Part shown: one piece after another, positions 54,256 through 62,431 of the stretch | Layout of the letters: the number at the start of each line of letters is the position of its first letter | Numbering within the stretch: position 1 is the first letter of the stretch | Assembly: GCF_018614955.1 (NCBI RefSeq) | Contig: NZ_JAGGNV010000015.1 | Span: forward strand, 1-64,000 | Direction: 5' to 3' | From: Variovorax paradoxus | GTDB lineage: Bacteria > Pseudomonadota > Gammaproteobacteria > Burkholderiales > Burkholderiaceae_C | DNA length: 64,000 nucleotides | Position numbers and translations under genes: made by a program | Notes under the pieces: generated by a model | What the model was told of the DNA's origin: nothing | What the model saw: only the letters and a program-made list of their open reading frames with translations | The model's database searches: none

Positions 54256-54720
54256 ATGTTGAATGCAAGCGCAGCGCTGGCCGGACTTTTGTTCGGCCTG
54301 GGCCTGATCCTCTCGGGCATGGCCGACCCGGCCAAGGTGCTCGGCTTCCTCGACCTCGCGGGCAGCTGGGATCCGTCGCTCGCCATCGTGATGGGCGGTG
54401 CGGTCGCGGTCGGCGCGGGCGCCTTCGCGCTGGCGAAACGGCGCCGCCGGACCTGGCTTGGGCAACCGATGCAACTGCCCGCCGCCAGCCGCATCGACCG
54501 GCGGCTCCTGCTCGGCAGCCTGGCCTTCGGCGCCGGGTGGGGACTGGCCGGCTTCTGCCCGGGACCGGCGCTGGTGAGCGCGGCCGGCGGCAGTGCGCAG
54601 GCGCTGATCTTCGTGGCCGCCATGCTGGCCGGGATGCTCGCATTCAGTCTGGTCGAGGGCCTCCGCCGCAGGCGCTCGAGCTCTACTGGCACGGAACCTG
54701 CACCAGACTCCGCGGAGTAG
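54256..54720 (+). CDS. YeeE/YedE-family (DUF6691-type) membrane protein, subunit 2
   Basis: The 154-residue partner begins 3 bases after subunit 1. It has about four helices and the second-half motif GAGWGLAGFCPGPALVSAAGGSAQALIFVAAMLAGM with one conserved cysteine; LGLILSGMADPAKVLGFLDLAGSWDPSLAIVMGGAV is the family N-terminal segment. The two subunits together equal one full-length YeeE-type protein. Confidence 0.9.
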   Translation: MLNASAALAGLLFGLGLILSGMADPAKVLGFLDLAGSWDPSLAIVMGGAVAVGAGAFALAKRRRRTWLGQPMQLPAASRIDRRLLLGSLAFGAGWGLAGFCPGPALVSAAGGSAQALIFVAAMLAGMLAFSLVEGLRRRRSSSTGTEPAPDSAE

Positions 54721-54858
54721 AAGCGTTCACCGTTTCGCCGTGAAGACGCCCAACGACGGTGCGGCTTCCCGGGGCGTCGGCCGGAAATTGCTCCGAGGGC
54801 AGCACGCAAGCGCTGCCTCCGGTGTTCCATTTCCAACCGCCTGCGGAGAGTTTTCATC

Positions 54859-55887
54859 ATGCAACGTCGTTCTCTTCTGCGCGCCGCCGGCGCCAACGCC
54901 CTCGCTGCCGCCGCGCCCTTCGTGCGTGCCCAGGGCTCGCTCCAGAAGTTCAAGTTCAACCTCGGCTGGAAGGTCGAGGCCTCCGGCGCCGGCTTCCTGC
55001 TCGCGCAGCAGCGCGGCTACTACAAGGACGCGGGCCTCGAGGTGGCGATCGACACCGGCAACGGCTCGGCGTCGGCAATCAGCCTGGTCGGCAGCGGCGC
55101 CTACGACTGCGCCTCGGCCGACCTCGCGACGATGATCGAGTTCAATGTCAACAACCCCACGGCCGGTCTCAAGGCCGTCGCAATCCAGTACGACCTGAAT
55201 CCCAACGCGATCCTGGTGCGCAAGGGCGGCCCGATCGCCAGGCCGGCCGACCTAGCCGGCAAGAGCATCCTGGGCCAGCCTTTCAACGCTTCGCGCAAGC
55301 TCTTTCCCGCCTTCGCCAAGGCCCAGGGTTTCGACCCCTCGGGCGTCAAGTGGGAGAACGTCGCGCCCGACATCGGCGACACGCGCTTCGTCAAGGGCGA
55401 CTTCGACGCCTCGGCCTATTTCTTCTTCACCGGCCTGCTCAACCTCAAAGCCCGCGGCATGGGGCCGGAGCAGATCACGGTGTTTCGCTTTTCCGACTTC
55501 GGCATGAAGTCCTACGGCAACGGCCTGGTGGCCAACGCGAAGAGCATGCAGGAACAGGGCGATGCCATGAAGGCCTTCGTCAAGGCCTCGACACGCGGCT
55601 GGATCGAGGCGATCGCCGACCCGAAGGCCGGCGCCGTCGCCATCAAGACGCGCGAACCGCTCGCCAACGAAGAGATCGAGTTCGAGCGCCTGAAGCTGAT
55701 CGTCGACGGCACCATGAAGACACCCGACACGCGCAGCAACGGCTGGGGCGCCGCCACGACCGCGCGGCTGCAGGCCACGATCGACGAGACGGTGGGCGCA
55801 TTCGGCCTGAAGAGCAGCCCGGCGGTGGCGGACCTCTGGACCGAGCGCTTCCTGCCGCTGGCGGCAGACCGCAAGCTCAAGGCCTGA
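54859..55887 (+). CDS. ABC transporter periplasmic binding protein, NMT1/THI5-like, second copy
   Basis: This 342-residue protein has a leader with a twin-arginine flavour (MQRRSLLRAAGANALAAAAP) and the same fold as the protein at 50559: KFKFNLGWKVEASGAGFLLAQQRGYY, LEVAIDTGNGSASAISLVGSGAYDCASAD, PADLAGKSILGQPFNASRKLFPAFAK. The shared pattern suggests an ancient duplication, but it has no ATPase or permease gene of its own. It may lend a second ligand specificity to the nearby importer, which is speculation. Confidence 0.9.
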   Translation: MQRRSLLRAAGANALAAAAPFVRAQGSLQKFKFNLGWKVEASGAGFLLAQQRGYYKDAGLEVAIDTGNGSASAISLVGSGAYDCASADLATMIEFNVNNPTAGLKAVAIQYDLNPNAILVRKGGPIARPADLAGKSILGQPFNASRKLFPAFAKAQGFDPSGVKWENVAPDIGDTRFVKGDFDASAYFFFTGLLNLKARGMGPEQITVFRFSDFGMKSYGNGLVANAKSMQEQGDAMKAFVKASTRGWIEAIADPKAGAVAIKTREPLANEEIEFERLKLIVDGTMKTPDTRSNGWGAATTARLQATIDETVGAFGLKSSPAVADLWTERFLPLAADRKLKA

Positions 55888-56012
55888 CGAGATGTACCGC
55901 AAGACCTACGGGCTGAAAGCCGGCGCGCCGGGTGGGTAGCAGGCCATACGGCCGGGTTGTTTCCCGCCGCGCCTTCTCCTATGCTGGCGGCCCCCCAACA
56001 AGGAGATAAGCA

Positions 56013-56327
56013 ATGATCAAGGTCAGCGTGATGTACCCCCACACGCCCGGAGCGCGATTCGACCACGACTACTACCGCGACAAGCACCTGCCGCTGCTCA
56101 AGAGCAGGATGGGCGACGCCTGCAAGTCCTACACGATCGACAAGGGGCTGGCCGGCGGGGCACCGGGCGAGCCGCCCACCTATGTCGCGTCCTGCCACAT
56201 CTTTTGCGACTCGGTGGAAGCTTTCCAGGCCGCCTTCGGCCCGCACGCCAAGGAGATCCTCGGCGACATCCGCAACTACACCGACCTGAAGCCGGTGATG
56301 CAGATCAGCGAGGTGGTGGTGGGCTGA
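56013..56327 (+). CDS. EthD-family small protein
   Basis: This 104-residue ferredoxin-like alpha-beta barrel protein has VSVMYPHTPGARFDHDYYRDKHLPLLKSRMGD at the N-terminus, the typical EthD opening, and PTYVASCHIFCDSVEAFQAAFG in the middle. AAGGAGATAAGCA precedes the ATG. EthD proteins accompany degradation pathways of ethers, polyketides or aromatics and may act as small dehydratases or monooxygenases. No pathway genes adjoin it. Confidence 0.9.
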   Translation: MIKVSVMYPHTPGARFDHDYYRDKHLPLLKSRMGDACKSYTIDKGLAGGAPGEPPTYVASCHIFCDSVEAFQAAFGPHAKEILGDIRNYTDLKPVMQISEVVVG

Positions 56328-56337
56328 GGCATGCCCA

Positions 56338-56610
56338 TCACGCGCCGCCGATGCCGGCGGTGATCTTGCCGGTGCCGCCGCACTCCGGACATGGCTTGCC
56401 GTCGTCGCTGCGGCCGGTGCCGCCGCAGCTGCGGCACAGGGTTTCGCCGGTTCCGGGCGTGCCGGCAGGCACCTCGTCGCCGGGCCGCATGGGCGGAATC
56501 TCGACGGCTGCGCCGGGATCCTCTTCGCCCGCAATCGATTCATTGAACGGCTCCGGCGGCTCCGGCTTCGGTCCGGTCCCGGAAGAGGCGGTGTTCTCTT
56601 GCGGCTTCAT
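56338..56610 (-). CDS. small protein with DnaJ-type zinc-finger repeats
   Basis: From the ATG at 56610 (MKPQENTASSG, preceded by AAGGAGTACGCC) the protein has 90 residues. An acidic, Pro-rich N-terminal half is followed by CRSCGGTGRSDDGKPCPECGGTGKI, two CxxCxGxG units as in the DnaJ central zinc finger. Such stand-alone fingers bind zinc and unfolded chains or assist assembly of redox enzymes; its role is unknown. It lies downstream of the OsmC gene on the same strand. Confidence 0.8.
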   Translation of the reverse strand: MKPQENTASSGTGPKPEPPEPFNESIAGEEDPGAAVEIPPMRPGDEVPAGTPGTGETLCRSCGGTGRSDDGKPCPECGGTGKITAGIGGA

Positions 56611-56714
56611 GGCGTACTCCTTCTGCATGGAGAAACCAGCTTTGCCGTCGGCGAGAAGGCTTGGCGCGGGTTGCGTTCTCGATCCGGGGTCGGACGGCGC
56701 CTCTTGCCGCCGCC

Positions 56715-57113
56715 TCAGACCAGCCGTGTCTCGATCTCCGTCTTGACCTCGGTCATCAGCCGATGCAGCGGGCACTTGCCCGCCACGCGCAGCAGCGCGG
56801 CCCGCTGCTCGTCGCTGAGCGGGCCGGTGACGTGCAAGGTGGAATCCAGCCTGTAGACGCCCTTGCGTTCCTCGCTGTCGTCGCGGTTCACCACGACTTC
56901 GATGTCTTCCACCGGGATGCCTTTGTGCTGGGCATAGACCAGCACGGTCAGTGCCTTGCAGGCGGCCAGCGCGGAATCGTAGAGGTCGTGCGGCGTGGGG
57001 CCCGCGTCCTGGCCGCCCGCATCGGGCGACGCGTCGACCGCGATCTCGTGGGCGCGGACCTTGAGGATGTGGCGGGTGCCGGTGGTGCCGTCGCGTCGGA
57101 CCGTGATGCTCAT
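56715..57113 (-). CDS. OsmC-family peroxide-resistance protein
   Basis: This 132-residue protein has the OsmC dimer fold: HEIAVDASPDAGGQDAGPTPHDLYDSALAACKALTVLVYAQHKG contains the conserved cysteine in the A-A-C segment. The second redox cysteine is KCPLHRLMTEVKTEIETRL. Members reduce organic hydroperoxides with thiol donors. The ATG follows AAAGGAAATTCC and lies 25 bases after the ferredoxin-reductase-like gene, suggesting cotranscription. Confidence 0.92.
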   Translation of the reverse strand: MSITVRRDGTTGTRHILKVRAHEIAVDASPDAGGQDAGPTPHDLYDSALAACKALTVLVYAQHKGIPVEDIEVVVNRDDSEERKGVYRLDSTLHVTGPLSDEQRAALLRVAGKCPLHRLMTEVKTEIETRLV

Positions 57114-57138
57114 GGAATTTCCTTTGAAAGCTGGGGAT

Positions 57139-57864
57139 TCAATCGGCGCCGCCGTAGCGCTCGGTGCGGATGATGCCTGCGGGCAGCGAAGCGTCGGGCA
57201 GCCCGCGCGTCACGCCTTCGACGAAGCGGTTGGAGCCGCAGACATAGACATGGCGCGGCAGATGCCGCCAGTCGGCCAGCATCTGCCGCAGCGAAGCGGC
57301 GTCGATGCGGCGCCCGCTGTCGCCAGCGCGCTGCTTCGGCCCGCGCGTGACGGCCGCGATGAAACGAAAAGCCGGATGCCCTGCTTCCAGCTGCAGCAGC
57401 TCGTCGCGAAAGGCCAGCTCTTCCCAGGTGCGCGCGGAGTAGACCAGGAGCAGTGGCGTCGGCCCGCCGCCGCGCGCCCAGTCGCGCACCATGGCCATCA
57501 GCGGCGCGATGCCCGAGCCGCCGGCGAGCAGCAGTAAAGGCCCGCCGTCTTCGGCGCGCCAGATGAAATGGCCGCCCAGCGGGCCGCGCGCCTCGATCGT
57601 GTCGCCAGCCTGCGCCACCTCGTGGAAGTAGGGCGAGACCTCGCCGTCGTCGAGCCTCTCGATGATGAGCTCGACGAGCGCTTCGCCCGGCGCCGAGGCA
57701 ATCGAATAGGCGCGCTGGGCTTCGTAGCCGTCGGGTGCCGTGAGCCGCACATCCAGGTGCTGGCCGGCGATGTGGCGCGCGATGTCCGCCTTCAGGAAGA
57801 CGCTGGCGATGCGCGGCGTCTCCGCTTCGATCCGATCGATCACCGCCTCCTGCCAAAGGCTCAC
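57139..57864 (-). CDS. ferredoxin-reductase-like FAD/NAD(P) oxidoreductase
   Basis: A GTG at 57864 preceded by GGAGGTACGCCA is the start. The 241-residue protein has the FAD domain with RAYSIASAP (FAD-stacking Arg-x-Tyr-Ser) and GPLGGHFIW, then the NAD domain with LLLLAGGSGIAPLMAMVRDWA and HVYVCGSNRFVEGVTRGL. It lacks its own iron-sulfur domain. Its position 61 bases behind a sulfite-oxidase-like molybdoprotein gene suggests that the two form an electron-transfer pair, with the reductase feeding or draining the molybdenum centre. Confidence 0.9.
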   Translation of the reverse strand: MSLWQEAVIDRIEAETPRIASVFLKADIARHIAGQHLDVRLTAPDGYEAQRAYSIASAPGEALVELIIERLDDGEVSPYFHEVAQAGDTIEARGPLGGHFIWRAEDGGPLLLLAGGSGIAPLMAMVRDWARGGGPTPLLLVYSARTWEELAFRDELLQLEAGHPAFRFIAAVTRGPKQRAGDSGRRIDAASLRQMLADWRHLPRHVYVCGSNRFVEGVTRGLPDASLPAGIIRTERYGGAD

Positions 57865-57925
57865 TGGCGTACCTCCGTGCTTCGCACTGCGGTGCGAGCT
57901 TGCTTGGGGCGGCCCGGCGCTGCGC

Positions 57926-58534
57926 TCATGGATCGTCCGAGTAGCGTTGCTGCCGCCACGGATCGCCGTACATGTGATAGCCGCGCAGTTCCCAGAAGCC
58001 GGCCTCGTCGCGCGCCGTGAAGCGCAGGCCCTTGATCCACTTGGCGCTCTTCCAGAAGTAGAGATGCGGCACCAGGAGGCGCGCCGGCCCGCCGTGCTCG
58101 GGCTCGAGCGGCCGGCCGTCGTAGCGGGTGGCGACCATCGCGCGGCCGCCCAGCAGGTCGGCCACCGGCACGTTGGTGTCGTAGTCGTCGTGCGAGAGCG
58201 CGAGCAGCCAGGCGCTCGGCGGCGCGATGCCCGCCGCGGCGAGCAGCTCGTCGATGCTGACGCCTTCCCACACGGTGTCGAACTTCGACCACTTGGTGAC
58301 GCAGTGGATGTCGCCCTGCCAGCGCGTGCGCGGCAGGGCCTCGAACTCGGCCCAGCTCCAGCTCGCGAGCGGGCGCGGCCCGTCGCTCAGCGTGAAGCGC
58401 CAGCTCGCGAGGTCGACGCGCGGCGTCGGGCCCTTGGCCAGTACCGGGAAATCCTCGGTTTCATACTGGCCCGGCGGCAGGCGGCGCGCAAAGGCCGCGG
58501 TCGGGCGTCGTCCTGTGAATCCACGCGTTGCCAT
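57926..58534 (-). CDS. sulfite-oxidase-like molybdopterin protein
   Basis: The ATG at 58534 (MATRGFTGRRPTAAFARRLP) gives 202 residues, the length of the compact sulfite-oxidase catalytic fold without a dimerisation domain. GDIHCVTKWSKFDTVWEGVSIDELL carries the molybdenum-ligand cysteine. LALSHDDYDTNVPVADLL and YDGRPLEPEHGGPARLLVPHLYFWKSAKWIKGLRF are the cofactor pocket segments. There is no Tat leader, so it is cytosolic, unlike MsrP/YedY. The substrate is unknown; the adjacent reductase is the likely electron partner. Confidence 0.92.
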   Translation of the reverse strand: MATRGFTGRRPTAAFARRLPPGQYETEDFPVLAKGPTPRVDLASWRFTLSDGPRPLASWSWAEFEALPRTRWQGDIHCVTKWSKFDTVWEGVSIDELLAAAGIAPPSAWLLALSHDDYDTNVPVADLLGGRAMVATRYDGRPLEPEHGGPARLLVPHLYFWKSAKWIKGLRFTARDEAGFWELRGYHMYGDPWRQQRYSDDP

Positions 58535-58593
58535 CGGGCGCTCCTGCTGGTGAAAGCGCCCGATGGTAGTCGCTTGGGGCCTGTCAACAGGCC

Positions 58594-59484
58594 CTAGTGG
58601 CTTTCGATCTCGAAGGCCTCGACCTGGCGGCCGTCGATGTCGGTGAAGCCGTATTCGCGCGCCAGGTCCGCGACGCGATGCACTTCGCCGCTCTTGTCCA
58701 CCACCTTCGGGTCGCCCGCCAGCGCGGCCACGGCACGGCCCAGGTAGCGCGGCGATTCGGTGCGCGCCAGTGCCGGGCGCTCGGTCCAGTGCGCGTCGTC
58801 GGTCTTGTGGCCGGTCAGGACGAATTCGGTGCGCATCCAGCCCGGCGACACGGCCAGCGAAGCGACGCCGTGCGGGCGCAGCTCCTGCGCCATGCCGAAG
58901 GCCAGGCGGTTCATCGCGGCCTTGGCCAGGTCGTAGAAAAGGTTGCCGCGCAGGTAGCGATCGCGGTCCCAGAAGGTGGTGGTCACGATCAGCCCGCGGC
59001 CCTGGGCGACCATCATCGGTGCGGCAAAGCGGCTGGCCAGCAGGTGGTTGCGCACGCCGCGGTCGAACATCGAATCCCATTGCGCGAGCGAGTGCTCCCA
59101 GAACGGCGCCTCGAACACGCCGTTGAAGGTCTCGTGGCCGCCCCAGGCGTTGTTCACGAGCAGGTCGAGCTTGCCCTCGTCGCGCTGCACCTGCGCGAAC
59201 AACTTCGCCACTTCGTCTTCGCGCGTGTGATCGCAGCGCACCGCGATGCCGCGGCCGCCGGCCTGCGTGACCTCCTCGGCGGTCGCATCGATGCTGCCCG
59301 GCACCGCATCGAGCCCCGAGAGCGCGAGGATGTCTCCGTAGGTGCCGGCGGGCTGCGCCCGCGTGCTGCGCCCGGTGACGTACACCGTGGCCCCCGCGGC
59401 GCCCAGCTCGATGGCGATGCCGCGCCCGGCGCCGCGGCTGGCGCCCGTAACCACGGCAACGCAGTTCTTCAGCGTTGGGTCCAT
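58594..59484 (-). CDS. short-chain dehydrogenase/reductase (DHRS1-like)
   Basis: This 296-residue SDR starts behind AAAGGAGAC. It shows VAVVTGASRGAGRGIAIELG (TGxxxGxG), YVTGRSTRA, RCDHTREDEVAKLF, LLVNNAWGG, and a catalytic region with YDLAKAAMNRLAFGMAQELRPHGV (Tyr-x-x-x-Lys). The NNAWGG variant and the long C-terminal region are typical of the DHRS1-like branch. An AraC-type gene follows on the same strand upstream. Substrate unknown. Confidence 0.92.
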   Translation of the reverse strand: MDPTLKNCVAVVTGASRGAGRGIAIELGAAGATVYVTGRSTRAQPAGTYGDILALSGLDAVPGSIDATAEEVTQAGGRGIAVRCDHTREDEVAKLFAQVQRDEGKLDLLVNNAWGGHETFNGVFEAPFWEHSLAQWDSMFDRGVRNHLLASRFAAPMMVAQGRGLIVTTTFWDRDRYLRGNLFYDLAKAAMNRLAFGMAQELRPHGVASLAVSPGWMRTEFVLTGHKTDDAHWTERPALARTESPRYLGRAVAALAGDPKVVDKSGEVHRVADLAREYGFTDIDGRQVEAFEIESH

Positions 59485-59532
59485 TCGTCTCCTTTCGTTC
59501 CTCTTCAGCCGATGCCCGAAGCTAACGCCCGG

Positions 59533-60405
59533 TCAGCCCGCCGTCTTGGAAGAAACCGAAACGCGGCGGCCGAGGAACTCGGTCGGCGTGAGGCCGCAAA
59601 GGGCCCGGAATTCGTTCACCAGATGCGACTGATCGTAGAACCCGCCTTCGACAGCGACCTCCGCCCACGCAGGCGCCTCCTGCGAGCGCAGCGCGCGCAG
59701 GCAGGCATGAAGCCGCGCCAGCCGGCGCCAGGCGCGCGGCGAGAGCCCCACGTGTTCGTGGAAGAGCTGCTGCAGGCGGCGCTCGCCGATGCCCAGCAGA
59801 GCGGCCGCTTCGCGCAGCGCAAGCAGGCCGCCCGAGGCGGCGATGCGCTGCGCCGCATGCATGACGGCCGGGAGCTGCGGCGATGCCTCGCTCGCGCGCA
59901 GGCGGCGTTGCAGCGCGGCGCCGAGCAGCGCCACCCGCGCGGCATCGTCGCGTGCTTCGGCGATGCGTGCGAGCAGTTCGGCGCCCTCGCCGCGCCACAG
60001 CGCGTCCAGGTGCACGGCGGTGCCGCCGATCTCGCCGGCCGGTATCCCCAGCAGGGCCGCCGCCGCGCCGGGGCGCAGCGTGACGCACAGGCCTTCGATC
60101 CTGCCGCGCAGCCGCACCAGGGCCGGTGCCGCCGATGCGCCTATCGCCTCGACGGGCTCACCGGCGCCCTCGCCTGCCGCCGGCGCCGCACCGAGGTTGA
60201 AGACCAGGCGCACCGCGCCGTCGGGCAGCACCCGCTCCAGCACCTCGTGCCCCTCGGGGATCGTCTCGCGGCACAGGAGGATGTGCGAAACGTGCATGCG
60301 CAGCGGCGCTGCCACTTCGAAGGATTTCAGCGTGCCCGCGGGAACGCCCGCTTCCGGCCCGTGAAGCGGATCGTCGTCGAGGCGGAGATAGAGGCGCTCG
60401 CCCAT
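59533..60405 (-). CDS. AraC-type helix-turn-helix regulator
   Basis: This 290-residue protein has an N-terminal DUF6597-like domain (SHILLCRETIPEGHEVLERVLPDGAVRLVFNLG) and a C-terminal AraC DNA-binding domain (GLLALREAAALLGIGERRLQQLFHEHVGLSPRAWRRLARLHACLRAL, AWAEVAVEGGFYDQSHLVNEFRALCGLTPTEFLGR). It is 48 bases upstream of the SDR gene on the same strand and probably regulates it. Confidence 0.88.
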   Translation of the reverse strand: MGERLYLRLDDDPLHGPEAGVPAGTLKSFEVAAPLRMHVSHILLCRETIPEGHEVLERVLPDGAVRLVFNLGAAPAAGEGAGEPVEAIGASAAPALVRLRGRIEGLCVTLRPGAAAALLGIPAGEIGGTAVHLDALWRGEGAELLARIAEARDDAARVALLGAALQRRLRASEASPQLPAVMHAAQRIAASGGLLALREAAALLGIGERRLQQLFHEHVGLSPRAWRRLARLHACLRALRSQEAPAWAEVAVEGGFYDQSHLVNEFRALCGLTPTEFLGRRVSVSSKTAG

Positions 60406-60462
60406 CTGCCAATGCTAAGCGTTCGAGATCGAGCCAGAGCGAGGCATGGGAAGCGCAAGCAG

Positions 60463-60936
60463 CTCAAGGTGCGTTCGTACACGACCTTCGCGATGCGCTG
60501 GCTCATTCCGCGGCTTTCCGGATTCCACCAGGCCCATCCGGACATCGAGGTGCTCCTGACCGCCTCGCTGGACGAAGTCGACTTCCGCGACCTGCGCCAC
60601 TTCACCTTGCTGCACTCGATCGCCCGTCCTGACGACTGGGGTTACTGGCTGGACGCCAACGGCGTGGCGCAGCAGGTCGACAGCGCTGCGGGCATGACCT
60701 ACCAAAGCTCCGCGATGGCCTACGCCGCCGCGATCGAAGGGCAAGGGCTGGCCATGGCGCAGCTCTTCCTGGTCGAGGACGACCTGCGCGACGGCAAGCT
60801 GGTCATGCCCTTCAAGAAGACGCTCGACATGGGCAGCTATACCTACTACCTGCTGACGCCGGCCGGGCGGCCGGAGAGTGCATCGATGAAGCAGTTCCGG
60901 ACCTGGATGCTCGCGCAGTTCGCGCTGCAGCCATAG
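60463..60936 (+). pseudogene. GcvA-type LysR regulator remnant with an internal deletion
   Basis: The frame begins inside the effector domain (LKVRSYTTFAMRWLIPRLSGFHQAHPDIEVLLTASLDEVDF) and jumps directly to RDLRHFTLLHSIARPDDWGYWL. About 45 residues that normally separate these segments are missing without frame loss. It continues to a normal end (LLTPAGRPESASMKQFRTWML). The whole DNA-binding N-terminus is absent, cut at the AraC gene start. Two separate deletions in one gene mark this as a ruin, not a new protein. Confidence 0.8.
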
Positions 60937-60968
60937 TCGCTTTCGGTGGGGCGGGAACGAAGATCTAT

Positions 60969-61427
60969 TCAACCCTCGACGAGGAAGCTTGGCAGCAGCC
61001 TGGCTGCACCCTGCAGAAGCTCGAACTCGTCATCGGAGAGCGGCAGGGGTGCCATGTCGAAATGGCTCAGCGTGCCCCAAAGCTCGCCGGCATTGCTCAC
61101 CAGCGGAACGCTGTGATACGAGACGACGACGCCTTGGTAAGGATGACCTTCAAGCCTTGGGTCAGCCGCCGAGTCATCGGTACGGAACGAACTATCCCGA
61201 AGAACGAACTGACAGAAGCTCTTGTCGAACGGCACTGCCGCAAGGTATTCGGGCCGCATCTCCCCCGCCTTGTCGTGCAGCAGGACGTTTCGCAGCATGG
61301 GGCCGGCGAAGCGGTAGACGGCGCTGTACCGGTGCGGGACGCCTTCGTTCAGGTAGGCAAGTGCCGCAGCCGGGCCCTCGGCATGCAGGATGGCCGAGAG
61401 CGTCTCCAAATTGCGGGGCAATGCCAT
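60969..61427 (-). CDS. GAF-domain protein
   Basis: From the ATG at 61427 (MALPRNLETLSAILHAEG) the protein has 152 residues forming a single GAF fold: HRYSAVYRFAGPMLRNVLLHDKAG, FDKSFCQFVLRDSSFRTDDSAADPRLEGHPYQGVVVSYHSVPLVSNAGELWGTLSHFD. No output domain is attached. Stand-alone GAF proteins bind small ligands or chromophores, or act as methionine sulfoxide reductases; the one cysteine (SFCQF) is not the fRMsr triad. Function unassigned. Confidence 0.85.
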   Translation of the reverse strand: MALPRNLETLSAILHAEGPAAALAYLNEGVPHRYSAVYRFAGPMLRNVLLHDKAGEMRPEYLAAVPFDKSFCQFVLRDSSFRTDDSAADPRLEGHPYQGVVVSYHSVPLVSNAGELWGTLSHFDMAPLPLSDDEFELLQGAARLLPSFLVEG

Positions 61428-61556
61428 CCCTTGATTTTTTCGCCTCGAGGGAGGTGGCGGACATGATGGATACCCGAAGTCCAGGTCGCCCGGCTTGACG
61501 GCTTCGCGCACTGCCGCTGAGGCTGGGCAGTTCCGGCAGGACGGCTTCGCGCGAAC

Positions 61557-61823
61557 CTACTGCCCCACGACCGACCAGCCCGCTTGCTGGTTCGTCTTGT
61601 CGTTCTCGTATTCCCACCGCGTACCGCAGGCGTCGCACCTGTAGCTGGTGACGTTGACGGTGCGACCGCCGCGGTCGCCATCGCTGCGCTCGACCTTGCG
61701 GCTGGACACCTGCACGAGTTCGGCGTGCCCCGATGCGCGGCGCCAGTTTCTCTGGATGCCCGCGCACGAGGCGCACAGCGTCATCCTCTTCAGTTCGTCT
61801 CTTCGGTTGGACTCGTTCGCCAT
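61557..61823 (-). CDS. small zinc-ribbon-like hypothetical protein
   Basis: The ATG at 61823 (MANESNRRDELKRM) gives 88 residues. Two CxxC pairs (LCASCAG near the N-terminus and YRCDACGTRWEYENDK near the C-terminus) could form one zinc site. There is no signal peptide or membrane helix. I do not recognise the family. It lies alone between the GAF-domain gene and a CoA-transferase remnant. Confidence 0.65.
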   Translation of the reverse strand: MANESNRRDELKRMTLCASCAGIQRNWRRASGHAELVQVSSRKVERSDGDRGGRTVNVTSYRCDACGTRWEYENDKTNQQAGWSVVGQ

Positions 61824-61851
61824 GCGGCTTCTGCTCTCTATCGATTGGCTT

Positions 61852-62217
61852 TCAGCCGAGCATGTTAGCAAGACGGCCTCCGCAGGACACGATGCGCTCC
61901 GCGAGCAGCCGCTCGATGTGCATCGCGTCGTAACCCGCCACCGCCAGGATCTCGCGCGTGTGCTGCCCTCGGCGCGGCGCCGGCGCGTGCGGCAGGCGGT
62001 TGGTCTCGGCGCTGTTGATCGGGAAGCCCGGCGTCCGGACCGCGCCTGCGGTCGGATCGTCGAGCGTGGCGATCATCTGGTTGGCGGCCACCTGCGGATG
62101 CCGCTCGACATCGCCGTAGTCGGCGACGCGCGCACACAGGATGTCGGCGGCGTTGAGTTCGGCGAGCCAATGGTCGGTCGAGCGGGCGCGGAATGCCTCG
62201 GCCAGGGCGGCACGCAT
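61852..62217 (-). pseudogene. CaiB/BaiF CoA-transferase fragment (C-terminal)
   Basis: About 121 residues read as the last quarter of a class III CoA-transferase: AFRARSTDHWLAELNAADILCARVADYGDVERHPQVAANQMIATLDDP, TPGFPINSAETNRLPHAPAPRRGQHTREIL and GYDAMHIERLLAERIV. The catalytic aspartate lies far upstream in the family and is not present. The fragment has no proper start and is cut off near 62217. It is probably the remains of an operon with a TctC-type receptor or hydratase that has been lost. Confidence 0.8.
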
Positions 62218-62431
62218 CGCACCCCCGGTGGGCCACGCGCAGGGACTGCCAGCGGGGAAGCATCCGGCAGTGCAGGAAAAATCAGTTCGCCGGAATCGAC
62301 GGCGCGCGACGCAAGCAGGCTGGGATCGGGGTCAGGGCTGGAGCTATGGTTGTCTTTTGCGCCCGCGCCGACAAACGACTTCTATGGCCTGATCGCTTGA
62401 AAAAATCTCAACTGAACGGGGCGAACCGGCC

